Below are positions 42,820 to 51,276 of a stretch of 64,000 bases of DNA, one piece after another; positions within the stretch are counted from its first letter, which is position 1; each line of letters starts with the position of its first letter. The notes beneath the pieces are model-generated. The model was not told where the DNA came from. It did no database searches and saw only the letters and a program-made list of their open reading frames with translations. This stretch comes from Streptomyces colonosanans (GTDB lineage Bacteria > Actinomycetota > Actinomycetes > Streptomycetales > Streptomycetaceae): contig NZ_MLYP01000008.1 in NCBI RefSeq assembly GCF_001866645.1, positions 1 to 64,000 on the forward strand, given 5' to 3'. A program made the translations under genes and the position numbers.

Positions 42820-44862
42820 ATGCGCGAAATGGTCAAGGGCTCGAATGTACCCCTGTCAGCCCTGAGCGAGAACGTCGCTTCGGTGATCGTCAGTCTGGGC
42901 TGGGGGAGCCCGACCGGCGAGGGGGATGCCGATGTGTCCGTCCTGCTGCTGGACGCGAATGGCAAGGTCCGCAGCGACACCGATTTCTACTTCTACAACA
43001 ACCCGGTTGCCGCCGACGGGAGTGTGCAACTTCTGGGCAAGACTCCGGCGGCAGACGGAAGTGAGGACCGGATCAGCTTCGACTTGACCGCGGTCCCGTC
43101 CGAGGTCGACCGCATCGTCGTGGCTGCTAGCCGGTACGAGGGTGCTCGCTTCGGAGAATTGGAGGGCGTGAAGCTGTCGTTGGCGGACGGGGGTGGTGAC
43201 GAACTCCTTCGCTTCGCCATCGACGACGCCGACTCGGTGAGCGCGATCATCTTCGGCGAGCTGTACCGGCGTGGGGAAGAGTGGAAGTTCCGCGCCGTCG
43301 GTCAGGGCTACGACACGGGTCTCGCCGGTCTGGCCACGGACTTCGGCGTAGACATCGAGGACGACGCGGCGGCAGAGGAAGCACAGGACAACGCCGGCAT
43401 CGACGATCAGGCGGACACGACGACACCGGCGTCGACCGACGTACCGACGCCACAGGGGGCGCTGGGGGCCGTCCCCGCTCCTCGTCGGCCTGACGACGAG
43501 GTCGAGCCGAGGAAGCCGACCACACGACCTCGTACCGCGAAGAAGAAGGTCACCCTACCCAAGGCGGCCAAGAAAACGCTGGCGGAGAACGAGTCGTGGA
43601 AAGAGGCCAGACTCTTCCCGGTATCGGTACTCAAGAGTGACCGGGACCGTGAAATGCGTGCCACCTCGGTGCTGCTGTCGGTGATGGCGCAGGTACCAGA
43701 GTTCGGCAGGAGACTCACCGCCGCGTTCGGGGCGCCGGCCGGCCGTATGGAGACCTTCACCGAGGTCACCCTTCCGCACGGTGACAGCCCGCGGCGCCCC
43801 GACGGAGTGATCCGTGTCGAGCGCGCCGGCAAGCTGTGGACCGTGCTGGTTGAGACGAAGACCAATGGCAATGCGCTCAAGGCCGAACAGGTGCAGGCCT
43901 ACATGGACATCGCTGCGCGCCGTGGCTACGAAGCCGTGATCACTCTGTCGAACGACGTCGCCTTGGAGGGCAGCCCACTCGTCGAAGTGAGGATCGACGG
44001 ACGGCGCAAGCACAAGGTTGCTCTCTGGCACCTCTCATGGGCGGAAGTCGCCCATCAGGCCCAGATGTTGATCCGGCACGAGGGTGTCGGCAACGCGGCG
44101 CACGCCTGGCTCCTCCAGGAACTGCTGCACTACTTGCAGCACGAGAACTCCGGCTGCCACGGCTTCCAGAACATGGGCCCGGCCTGGGTTCCGGTACGCA
44201 ACGGAATCGACGACGAAACCCTCTGTCAGGGAGACCCACGCGCACTGGAGGTCGTGGAGAGCTGGGAGCGGCTCATTCGCCAGGTCTGCCTCCGGCTGGG
44301 CGGCGAACTGGGGCAGAAAGTACTGCCTGTCCAACGCGCCAAGCGCGGAAACGATCCGAAGGCACTCCGAGACCGCCTCGCCGATCAGCTCTGTCTCGAC
44401 GGGAAGCTCCAAGCGGAGTTGCGCATCGAGGGAACGCCCGGGGTCCTGGCGATCAGCGCAGACCTGCGTACAGGCAAGCTCCGCACCTCCATCCAGATCC
44501 CCGCACCCGAGCAGGGTTACCCCCTGGCGTGGGCGAAGCGGCTCGTCCGACGCTTGACCGAGGCGCCGGCGGATCTCCACATCGAAACCCTCATCGAAGG
44601 GGAAACAGGAGGCCCACGGGGAACGCTGGAACGCCTCCGCCCCGAGCCGGCCGACATGCTACCCAAGGGGAACGGCGCCCAAATCGAAGGCTTCCGTCTA
44701 TCCCTCTTCAAGGGCATGGGAAGCAGCCGTGGCAATGCGGAGTCCGGGTTCATTCGCAGCGTCGACGACGCGGTACATCGCTTTTACAGCACCGTGGTAG
44801 TCCACTTGGACGGTGCAACGCCTCGCCGAGCGTCGTCTGAGGGAGGGACGATGACGGGCTGA
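42820..44862 (+). CDS. TerD domain fused to PD-(D/E)XK nuclease-like domain
   Basis: A 680-aa protein from ATG 42820 (an open frame continues 49 codons upstream but is unlike protein). Residues 1-170 are a TerD domain: MVKGSNVPLS, SVIVSLGWG, DADVSVLLLDANGKVRSDTDFYFYNN and ISFDLTAVPSEVDRIVVAAS. A charged Ala/Pro/Lys linker (to about 255) follows, then a restriction-endonuclease-like domain with RRPDGVIRV near 325 and WTVLVETKTNG near 340 (D...ExK). The C-terminal 300 residues have no known fold. Comparable TerD-nuclease fusions are predicted stress or antiviral effectors. It lies between two diverged direct repeats. Confidence 0.85.
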   Translation: MREMVKGSNVPLSALSENVASVIVSLGWGSPTGEGDADVSVLLLDANGKVRSDTDFYFYNNPVAADGSVQLLGKTPAADGSEDRISFDLTAVPSEVDRIVVAASRYEGARFGELEGVKLSLADGGGDELLRFAIDDADSVSAIIFGELYRRGEEWKFRAVGQGYDTGLAGLATDFGVDIEDDAAAEEAQDNAGIDDQADTTTPASTDVPTPQGALGAVPAPRRPDDEVEPRKPTTRPRTAKKKVTLPKAAKKTLAENESWKEARLFPVSVLKSDRDREMRATSVLLSVMAQVPEFGRRLTAAFGAPAGRMETFTEVTLPHGDSPRRPDGVIRVERAGKLWTVLVETKTNGNALKAEQVQAYMDIAARRGYEAVITLSNDVALEGSPLVEVRIDGRRKHKVALWHLSWAEVAHQAQMLIRHEGVGNAAHAWLLQELLHYLQHENSGCHGFQNMGPAWVPVRNGIDDETLCQGDPRALEVVESWERLIRQVCLRLGGELGQKVLPVQRAKRGNDPKALRDRLADQLCLDGKLQAELRIEGTPGVLAISADLRTGKLRTSIQIPAPEQGYPLAWAKRLVRRLTEAPADLHIETLIEGETGGPRGTLERLRPEPADMLPKGNGAQIEGFRLSLFKGMGSSRGNAESGFIRSVDDAVHRFYSTVVVHLDGATPRRASSEGGTMTG

Positions 44863-44892
44863 CGCTCAGCGACCGCATCGGTCGCCTCGGAC

Positions 44893-45080
44893 TGCATGTG
44901 GTTGTGGCGATTGACGGTCGGCAGGAGAGCGCCAACGGCAAAGTAGAAGAGTTGTTGCGCGACGACGAGTGACTGCGCCCAGCGCTAGCCTCCGGGCCCC
45001 TGGATCCGGCCGGGGCCTTCGCCGTTCCGCGGTCCGACCAGGGCAGATGCCTCAAGATCCCGTCCGCGAATAATCCACAG
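44893..45080. repeat. Diverged direct repeat, right copy, with integrase tail remnant
   Basis: Plus-strand tail VVAIDGRQESANGKVEELL then RDDE-stop (44893-44970), a third integrase C-terminus, followed by the same GCGCTAGCCTCCGGGCCCCT spacer as the left copy. The rest of 44863-45410 holds no gene; 45181-45290 is a repeat shared with 58191-58300. Confidence 0.7.
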
Positions 45081-45180
45081 AGGGCGTCATAGGGCCGCTT
45101 CCAGCGGCATACGCCTGCACATACGCGAAGACCTCGGCCTCAGCGTTTCCGCTGGTGTCGGGGTCTTGGGGCACCTCATA

Positions 45181-45290
45181 CAGGGTGCCCCAGGCGGGGG
45201 ACTCTGGGCGTGGGAACAGGGAGACTCGCCGATCGGGGGCGGGCTGCTGGTGATCCAGACTGTCGTCCGGCTGAACCGGTAGAGCGTTGG
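45181..45290. repeat. Repeat shared with 58191-58300 (copy 1)
   Basis: About 110 bases sharing GTGCCCCAGGCGGGG near the start and GCTGGTGATCCAGACTGTCG then TCCGGCTGAACCGGTAG at the end with the second copy (about 75% by eye). One plus frame reads LVIQTVVRLNR-stop in this copy and LVIETVVRLNR-stop in the other, so it may be a decayed coding tail. Confidence 0.55.
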
Positions 45291-45410
45291 CAGAGGTCGC
45301 AGGTGCGCGTCCCCGGCAGGGCACAGACAGATGGGAATGGCGGCGGGCGGCGTGGGACCGTGGGTGCTGCTACGTTGCGGCTCGGGCTTGCGCGCGAGGG
45401 GAGGGGTGGG

Positions 45411-46088
45411 ATGGACGTCCTTGGGGTCGATGCCTGTGGTAAGCAGGGGTGGGTCGGGATCAGACTCACGGACGGCGCGTACGCGGGCAGCCTGGTGGAT
45501 CCCCGGCTCGAGAGGCTGATCGAGCGCGCCGCCGAGGTGGATGCGATCGCGGTGGACATGCCGTTGGGCCTGGTCGAGAAGGGATGGCGTGCCGCAGATC
45601 TCGCGGCCAGGGCGCTGCTCGGGGTGCGGCGCAGCAGCGTTTTCCCCGTAGCGCCAAGGATGGCGTGGCAGGAGCAGGACTACAGGGCGGCCGCAGGCCG
45701 ATGCCAGGAGCTCACCGGCAATCGGCTGAGCCAGCAGACGTGGGCACTGAGACCGAAGCTGCTTGAGGCGCGGGCGTGTTGGCTCGCCGATGAGCGGATC
45801 CACGAGGCGCACCCCGAGGTGTCCTTCTACGCCTTGGCCGACGGAGTGCCGCTGGTTTACGCCAAGAAAACCTGGCGCGGCCAGGCCCTGCGCCGCTCCC
45901 TGCTGGCCGAGGCCGGCCTCGTGCTCCCGGACGAGCTTGGTGAGGCAGACCGCATTCCCGTGGATGACGTGCTTGACGCCGCAGCCGCGGCCTGGTCGGC
46001 GCACCGGATCGCGCTCGGGACAGCGAACCGGGTTCCGGAGGTGCCCGAGCTTGATGCAGAAGGGCGCCTCGTCGAGATTCGATACTGA
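45411..46088 (+). CDS. DUF429 family protein
   Basis: A 225-aa soluble protein with an RNase H-like DUF429 fold: MDVLGVDACGKQGWVGIRLTDG at the start, IAVDMPLGLVEKGWRAADLAARALLG, RRSSVFPVAPRMAW and, later, EAHPEVSFYALAD. These are the family's conserved acidic strands and loops. The ATG follows GAGGGGAGGGGTGGG. Function of DUF429 is unproven; predicted nuclease. Confidence 0.88.
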   Translation: MDVLGVDACGKQGWVGIRLTDGAYAGSLVDPRLERLIERAAEVDAIAVDMPLGLVEKGWRAADLAARALLGVRRSSVFPVAPRMAWQEQDYRAAAGRCQELTGNRLSQQTWALRPKLLEARACWLADERIHEAHPEVSFYALADGVPLVYAKKTWRGQALRRSLLAEAGLVLPDELGEADRIPVDDVLDAAAAAWSAHRIALGTANRVPEVPELDAEGRLVEIRY

Positions 46089-46196
46089 TCAATCCATCCG
46101 GTCCGCACCGGAAACGCGCCCCGCGCGATGGCGATCTTCCGCAACCTCACCAGGCGAGGCAAGCCGAACTCCGGCTGCAGTACTTGACAGTACCGG

Positions 46197-46730
46197 TCAG
46201 CGAGGTGCTGCCACGCCGGGCGCTACCGCCGGCGTCTTTACTGGATGGACCAGAGAGACGGCGATTCTCGCGGGTGATGGTTTTTCAGTGAAGTCAGCAT
46301 GACCCCTTACAGATTCGTAGTCGTTTGTTCCACCCGTGACCGCCATCCGGAAACCCGAAGTGCCAGCCTTTTGGGTGGCCAGTGCCTCCAGTATGATCTG
46401 ACCTTTTTTGGGAAGGTCCAGCGCAGCGTGACAGATGCTGGTGAGCGTGTTGGGGGCGGTACTGACAGCAGTGATTTTGCAGTAGTACGAGAACTTTCCG
46501 TCGCCTACTTTGGTGTTCCTCTCGCTAACTTTCCCGCTGCCGCCGAATTCGTCCCCCGGCTTCTTTGATTTAAACGGATACCCGTACTGCGCGGCTCCGG
46601 TGAACGTCAGGTATAGCTTCTCTGTACCGACATCCCTGGCAGCAGCTGTTCCTGGCGAGGCGGTGGCTGGCACGCCCATCAGAGCGAATGCCACACTAGC
46701 GACCACCCTAACGGTGCTTGTTATGTTCAC
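46197..46730 (-). CDS. Secreted allene-oxide-cyclase-like barrel protein
   Basis: A 177-aa exported protein. A signal peptide covers residues 1-32 (VASVAFALMGVPATASPGTAAA). The mature part resembles the AOC-like/dirigent barrel: GDEFGGSGKVSE, GKFSYYCKITAV, ICHAALDLPKKGQIILEALATQ and FRMAVTGGTNDYESVRGHADF, the last close to the GGTGxYxxxxG motif of that fold. Locally lower GC suggests transfer. Role unknown. Confidence 0.75.
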   Translation of the reverse strand: MNITSTVRVVASVAFALMGVPATASPGTAAARDVGTEKLYLTFTGAAQYGYPFKSKKPGDEFGGSGKVSERNTKVGDGKFSYYCKITAVSTAPNTLTSICHAALDLPKKGQIILEALATQKAGTSGFRMAVTGGTNDYESVRGHADFTEKPSPARIAVSLVHPVKTPAVAPGVAAPR

Positions 46731-47224
46731 TTTCTGATGCCCTAACCCTTCTTTGAGGGGCCTGCATTCGAGTTACCCGATCAATTGACTGGCATTACAG
46801 CCGGAGGTTCACGTTCCTGCAGGTCGGAGGGGTGCGAGCCATCACTTTGTCCTGATGTAGCGTCACCTGAAGACATCGGTGACCAGGCGTGATGCGCACG
46901 TTCAACACCGAGTCTTGGCCCTCACTCTTTGCGAGGCAAGTCGAACGTGCTGAACGTGGGATGCTGCTTTCCTGTAATCCGAAAAGGGTGCAGATCCTCT
47001 GAGGTTTGACCAGAGCCGCGTGACCAGCGGTTTTGTGATTGCTGTGTGATCGGGAAGGATTCAGTTCAGGCAAGACCACCGTTGCGGAACAAGTACCTGG
47101 CCGTTTGCCCAGCGCGCCGGTCCTGCGAGGAAGGCCACTCTCTCGACCATGTCCTCGGGGCGTCCCGGATGCTCAACCGCGCGGTGGTTTCGGGACGGAA
47201 GCCTGCAGGCAGGGGAGTGGGGTG
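46731..47224. other. 490-base low-GC region, no intact gene
   Basis: Near 47050-47090 (plus strand) a P-loop-like scrap FSSGKTTVAEQVPGR suggests a lost AAA-type kinase. A 94-codon minus frame ending at 46795 (SVLNVRITPGHRC, then CRNVNLRL) may be the end of a small secreted protein but has no supported start. GC is lower than average. Confidence 0.4.
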
Positions 47225-48355
47225 TTACCGGAGGCCGTGGTGGTCGAGGCGGTGGATGAGGCTGGGGCGGCGCTGGTAGTCCTCGCGCAGGTTGGTGAGG
47301 CGTTGTCGGAAGTCCGTGCTCCGGCCGGTGTGGACGTACGCGTCGCGTAGTTCCACGAGGAGGGTGACGGCCTGGTCGTAGGCGTTGGTCTTCTTGGTGG
47401 CGATGTGTGCCTCGACCTGCTGCCAGATGTGTTCGGCCTCGCCTGCGAGGGCGGTCAGGTGCTGGTTGCGAGCTGCGTCTCGTTCGCGTTCGGCGCGCTG
47501 TCGGCGTTCGCTGCGCCGTGTGTGGGCGGCGTCCAGGAGGTGGGCCGCTGATCGGCGCCCGGGGACCGTGGTGGGGGCTGCGGTGCCGCGCAGGCGGTGC
47601 AGGAGTTCGGTGCGCAACCCGGTTTCCGGGCCGAGGGCGAGCCGCAGCAGCAGAGCGTCTTTTTCCTTCTGTGGGAGGGCGGCGATCAGCGGGGCGAGTT
47701 CCTTCTTCGTGGGTTTGGCCGGCTCCTTGGGCGCGGTGGGACTGGCCTGGGCCGCTACTGTCAGCAGGTCGTCATCTACGCGCAGGAAGTCCGCGAGCGC
47801 GCGCTGCGGTGCGGTCAGTTCGCCGAGCCCGGCGGGGACGGGCGGCTCGGGGCAGGTCTGGTACTCCTCTTCTTCGTCGTCTTCGAGTTCCCAGGCGGTG
47901 AGCGCGGAGAGCCAGGCGAGGTAGAGAGGGCGCAGGTCGCCGGTGGCGAGTTCGTCGCGTACGCCGATGAGGGCAGCCAGGGAGTCGTCGGCGTCCTCGA
48001 CCCAATCGCCGCCCTCGTCCTCGCTGGTGAGGTCGAGCAGGAGGTGGGTGCGGGTGGTCCAGGCGTCGACGTGGTGGTCGAGGCAGTACGGCTTCACCGT
48101 GGGCAAGGTCAGGGCTTCCTTGGGCAGACGCAGCATCAGCCGGTGGGTGCCCCAGTTCGTGACGTACAGGTGGGCGTCGAAGTAGCTCTCGACCATGCGG
48201 CGTGGACTGCCGCTCAAGTCGCCCCAGTTGTAGGTGTTGGTGAAGCTGGTGGCCGTGATCCGGGCACGCGTGGAGATGGCCCGCAGCTGCTCCTGCTCCT
48301 CGCGGCTCAGCGGTCGATCGAGGGCCTGGAACTCGTAGTACTGGTACTCGCTCAC
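47225..48355 (-). CDS. Conserved Streptomyces protein of unknown function (376 aa)
   Basis: A 376-aa soluble protein. It starts VSEYQYYEFQALDRPLSREEQEQLRAISTRARIT, with YVTNWGTHRLMLRLPKEAL following, and ends in an Arg/Glu-rich helical tail. A charged acidic stretch (LEDDEEEEYQ) lies in the middle. There is no catalytic motif. I know similar proteins in Streptomyces only as hypothetical. A damaged copy of its middle (about codons 200-290) is present at 59620-59930 beside the Wadjet genes. Confidence 0.75.
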   Translation of the reverse strand: MSEYQYYEFQALDRPLSREEQEQLRAISTRARITATSFTNTYNWGDLSGSPRRMVESYFDAHLYVTNWGTHRLMLRLPKEALTLPTVKPYCLDHHVDAWTTRTHLLLDLTSEDEGGDWVEDADDSLAALIGVRDELATGDLRPLYLAWLSALTAWELEDDEEEEYQTCPEPPVPAGLGELTAPQRALADFLRVDDDLLTVAAQASPTAPKEPAKPTKKELAPLIAALPQKEKDALLLRLALGPETGLRTELLHRLRGTAAPTTVPGRRSAAHLLDAAHTRRSERRQRAERERDAARNQHLTALAGEAEHIWQQVEAHIATKKTNAYDQAVTLLVELRDAYVHTGRSTDFRQRLTNLREDYQRRPSLIHRLDHHGLR

Positions 48356-48695
48356 AGGGCGGACCCTATCGCCGCCGCGGGTGGGCGCGGACGCGAAGCC
48401 GAGCGGACGCCGTGGGGTGAGGGAGGCGAGCGGTTGTGGGGAGGTGTGTGCTGTGGAGGCGGTGTGGACCGAGCGGGCGATGGAGCACGATGCGAGAGCG
48501 GAACTCGCGGCGGCGGTGTAACTGGCCGCCGCGGGCAGGCTGCGGTGCAGCGACAAGACGAAGAGCCTCTCCACGCTGAGAGCAGCACAGGAGAGGAACT
48601 GTCGCAGACCGGCACGGCTTTGCCGGCCGACTTCGCCTCCCGCCACCGTTCGGCGCAGCCACGCGCCCAGTGCGCCGCACGAGTCGTCGCACACC

Positions 48696-48740
48696 CTCCC
48701 CCAAGTTCTCGACTGCGCTCGAACAGGGGGACCCCCATCG
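48696..48740. repeat. Streptomyces palindromic hairpin repeat (copy 2)
   Basis: CTCCCCCAAGTTCTCGACTG continuing to GAACAGGGGGACCCCCATCG; the outer parts pair. Related to 10445-10497 and 59271-59316. Confidence 0.65.
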
Positions 48741-49042
48741 CTCGCACCCCGCACGTCAGCGCGGCCCGCCGAACGGCCGGCAACCTCGCTGCCCCCCGCC
48801 TGCTCCCCTTACCCGGGCGACTGTCGCTTCGGCCAGCGCGTCGGCCACCGCCGTCGTCGCCTACTGGCCGTGATACCGGTCCAGATCCACAACCCCGGCG
48901 AGCGCTTTGTACGGTGCCGCGGTCCACCCCGCGGGACCAGACGGTGCTCGACTTCACTGGCGTTGAAGAAGCGGGTCACCCGGTTCGCACTCGCCAACGC
49001 GGTCCTTGCCGCCCGGCCCGCGTAGCCCCTCCCCGCGACGGT

Positions 49043-49074
49043 CCCGGTCCACATGCTGGTCAGGGTGGACCGGG
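49043..49074. promoter_or_regulatory. Inverted repeat in the leader promoter region
   Basis: CCCGGTCCAC and GTGGACCGGG, a perfect 10-bp pair with a 12-base spacer. A TAACGT (-10-like) lies at 49091-49096, so transcription could start at or next to the leader ATG. Operator role is inferred. Confidence 0.4.
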
Positions 49075-49103
49075 TGGGTATTTGCGGTGCTAACGTGCCC
49101 TCC

Positions 49104-49169
49104 ATGCTGCACACCGCCACCCTCGCCATGATGCGAATGATGCCCCGAATTTCGGAGGCGCTTCGCTAG
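49104..49169 (+). CDS. Methionine-rich leader peptide (attenuator)
   Basis: A 21-codon ORF whose centre reads LAMMRMMPR: four Met codons within five positions (49128-49142). The stop codon lies inside a perfect 16-base palindrome (GCTTCGCTAGCGAAGC, 49160-49175). It is followed 27 bases later by an intrinsic terminator and then by the SAM-hydrolase gene. CGGAGG at 49153-49158 can pair with CCTCCG at 49201-49206, which would break the terminator. This is the layout of ribosome-mediated attenuation responding to charged Met-tRNA. Confidence 0.8.
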   Translation: MLHTATLAMMRMMPRISEALR

Positions 49170-49195
49170 CGAAGCCGTGTGCGCGCAGGACGCGA

Positions 49196-49226
49196 CGGAC
49201 CCTCCGGCAACGGGGGTCCGTTTTTT
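49196..49226 (+). terminator. Attenuator terminator of the Met leader
   Basis: CGGACCC / GGGTCCG 7-bp stem followed by six T, placed between the leader stop and the structural gene. Its loop holds CCTCCG, complementary to CGGAGG near the end of the leader ORF. Confidence 0.88.
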
Positions 49227-49318
49227 GTTGTCCCCGTTGCCTCCCGCGCTCCTCACCCACCCCCAGTCGTCCCCGTGGCTGCCGCGTGCGGCCGACTCCA
49301 TCCGCAGGAGACCTCACC

Positions 49319-50179
49319 ATGACCCACCCCCCGGTCATCTCGCTCACCGATTGCGCCGACCCCAACGCGGTGGCCCGACAGTCGGCCAGGATCGCCGCCC
49401 TCTTCGGGGCCACGCCGAGTGTCCTTCCGCTGACCGGGCCGGACCCGGAGGGCGTCGCCGCGCTCACGCTGCTCGACCTGCTGCGCGCCACCGATCTCGT
49501 CGGCGGGCCGACGCACCCGGTCGTGGTGCTGGTCAATATCGCGCCGCGGGACGGCTCCTGGCCCAACGGGGCGCCGTTCTGCTACTTCCGCCACAAGCAG
49601 CACCTGGTGATCAGCACGTTGAATCCCCGAGTCCTCGCGCCGCTGTCGACCTACCTTAAGTTGACGGAAGTTCAGGTCACCGACGTGCGCGAGGTGGTGG
49701 AGACGGCGGCCGCTGAGTGGGCCGAGCTGTCGCCGGCCGAGGCCGAGGAGATCGGGCGGACCCAGTTCCGCAGCCTCTGGTACGTGCCGCTGCTGGCCCG
49801 CTGGTTGGTGGACGGTCGCCCGGTCCCCGCGCGGCCGCATGTCGTGGGCGGGCCCGACCAGCGGGCGGTGGGCGCCGAGACGGCCGGCGCGGTGCGGGTC
49901 GCTGTGGTGGACAACTTCGGCAACTGCAAGCTGGACCGCCCCGTCGCTGCCATCCCCGGCCACCGGGCGGCGGCTGGCCTGTCCGTCCACAGCGCCCGCG
50001 ACGGCCGCCGGATCCAGGTGCGTTGTTACGACCGGCTGCCCGATGTGCCGTACGGCGAGCCGGGTATCACCACCGGAAGTTCGGGCCTGGGATTCGCCGA
50101 ACTGGTGGTGCGGGGCGGTTCCGCAGCCGAACTGTTCGGTCTGCGCGAAGGCGACCGGGTCCTCCATCCCACCGGCTGA
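49319..50179 (+). CDS. SAM hydrolase / halogenase family (DUF62) protein
   Basis: A 286-aa protein of the SAM hydroxide-adenosyltransferase family. Features: N-terminal VISLTDCADPNAVARQ (Asp substrate contact region), central VVVLVNIAPRDG, and the C-terminal domain with VRVAVVDNFGNCKLD (family FGN motif) and TTGSSGLGFAELVVRGGSAAELFGLREGDRV. Such enzymes split SAM to adenosine and methionine, or use halide. CAGGAG precedes the ATG. A Met-rich leader and an amino-acid ABC transporter flank it, which fits a methionine/SAM-related role. Confidence 0.82.
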   Translation: MTHPPVISLTDCADPNAVARQSARIAALFGATPSVLPLTGPDPEGVAALTLLDLLRATDLVGGPTHPVVVLVNIAPRDGSWPNGAPFCYFRHKQHLVISTLNPRVLAPLSTYLKLTEVQVTDVREVVETAAAEWAELSPAEAEEIGRTQFRSLWYVPLLARWLVDGRPVPARPHVVGGPDQRAVGAETAGAVRVAVVDNFGNCKLDRPVAAIPGHRAAAGLSVHSARDGRRIQVRCYDRLPDVPYGEPGITTGSSGLGFAELVVRGGSAAELFGLREGDRVLHPTG

Positions 50180-50395
50180 CGCGTTGTCGCGGCGTCTCGA
50201 ACGACGGCCGCCTCGATGGACACTGCAGCGCACCGCCCGGAATGCTGAAGCGCATGTCCGGAATCCTCCGCCTCGTGCGCCGTCGGCACGTTGGCCACGT
50301 GCGTTGCGCCGCCGATCTGTGTCGCTGAGCGCACTGCCCCCGCTTTTCTTTCGCACCGTCCGTTCCGGACAGCATCTCCAAAGGAACCAACCCCC

Positions 50396-51265
50396 ATGTC
50401 CCTTTCCCGCACCTCCCTCGCCGCCTTGCTGGGCGCCGTCGTGGTGCTGACGGCCGCCGCCTGCGCGCCCCAGCCCCAGAGCACGGCCACGGCCACCGCG
50501 ACGGCCTCCGGCAACTGCGCGACCAGCCCGAGCCTCCACCGGCAGGGGCAGCTGACCGTCGCCACCGACTCCCCGGCCTACACGCCGTGGTTCGACCACA
50601 ACGACCCGTCCAACGGCAAGGGCTTCGAAAGTGCCGTGGCCTACGCGGTGGCCGACAAGCTCGGCTTCAGCCGGAGCCAGGTGAAGTGGGTGGTCGAACC
50701 GTTCGACAACTCCTACGCCCCGGGACCGAAGAACTTCGACTTCGACATCAACCAGATCTCCAGCACCCCGGCGCGGGCGAAGGCGGTGGACTTCTCCACC
50801 AGCTACTACACGGCCAATCAGGCCGTCCTGGTACTGAACAAGTCCAAGTACGCGGGCGCCACTTCACTGGCCGCGCTCAAGGACGCCAAGATCGGCGTGC
50901 AGGTTGCCACCACCAGCTACCAGGCGGTGCTCGACGAGATAAAGCCCGGCCGGCAGCCGAGCGTCTTCAACACCACCAACGACGAGATCAACGCCCTGCA
51001 GAACGGCCAGATCGACGCGCTCGTCACCGACCTGCCGACGGTGTTCTACCTGGCCGGCACACAGGTGCACGGTGGCAAGATCCTGGGCCAGTTCGGCTAC
51101 CACGGCGGCACGCCGGAGCAGTTCGGCCTGCTGCTGGGCAAGGGCAGCGGGCTGACCCCCTGCGTCAACCGGGCGCTCGCCGCGCTCAAGGCCGACGGCA
51201 CGCTGGACAAGATCACCTCCCAGTGGCTGTCGGCCTCGGCCAACGCCCCCGAGCTCAAGCCGTAG
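50396..51265 (+). CDS. ABC transporter substrate-binding lipoprotein, polar amino acid type
   Basis: A 289-aa family-3 solute-binding protein. A lipobox LTAAACAP near residue 23 follows a hydrophobic signal. The binding domain has LTVATDSPAYTPWF, GKGFESAVAYAVADKLGF, FDFDINQISSTPARAKAVDFSTSYYTANQAVLV and KIGVQVATTSYQAV, all usual family positions. AAGGA precedes the ATG. It is encoded 216 bases after the SAM-hydrolase gene and 11 bases before the permease. Ligand (methionine or an analogue?) is not determined. Confidence 0.9.
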   Translation: MSLSRTSLAALLGAVVVLTAAACAPQPQSTATATATASGNCATSPSLHRQGQLTVATDSPAYTPWFDHNDPSNGKGFESAVAYAVADKLGFSRSQVKWVVEPFDNSYAPGPKNFDFDINQISSTPARAKAVDFSTSYYTANQAVLVLNKSKYAGATSLAALKDAKIGVQVATTSYQAVLDEIKPGRQPSVFNTTNDEINALQNGQIDALVTDLPTVFYLAGTQVHGGKILGQFGYHGGTPEQFGLLLGKGSGLTPCVNRALAALKADGTLDKITSQWLSASANAPELKP

Positions 51266-51276
51266 CGGGTCGCACA

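Larger units (their letters stand above)
48356..49103. other. 750-base region upstream of the methionine leader
   Basis: Contains a REP-like hairpin repeat at 48696-48740 and, at 49043-49074, a perfect 10-bp inverted repeat just upstream of the leader peptide. No gene is supported; open frames look like shadows. Confidence 0.5.

Noticed and set aside
45245-45330. tRNA gene suggested by a GGTAGAGCG string
   Set aside because: No matching acceptor, anticodon or T arm at proper spacing; the string is not conserved in the second repeat copy.
46795-47079. A 94-codon secreted protein gene
   Set aside because: Only the C-terminal part looks protein-like; no ribosome site or signal supports the start.
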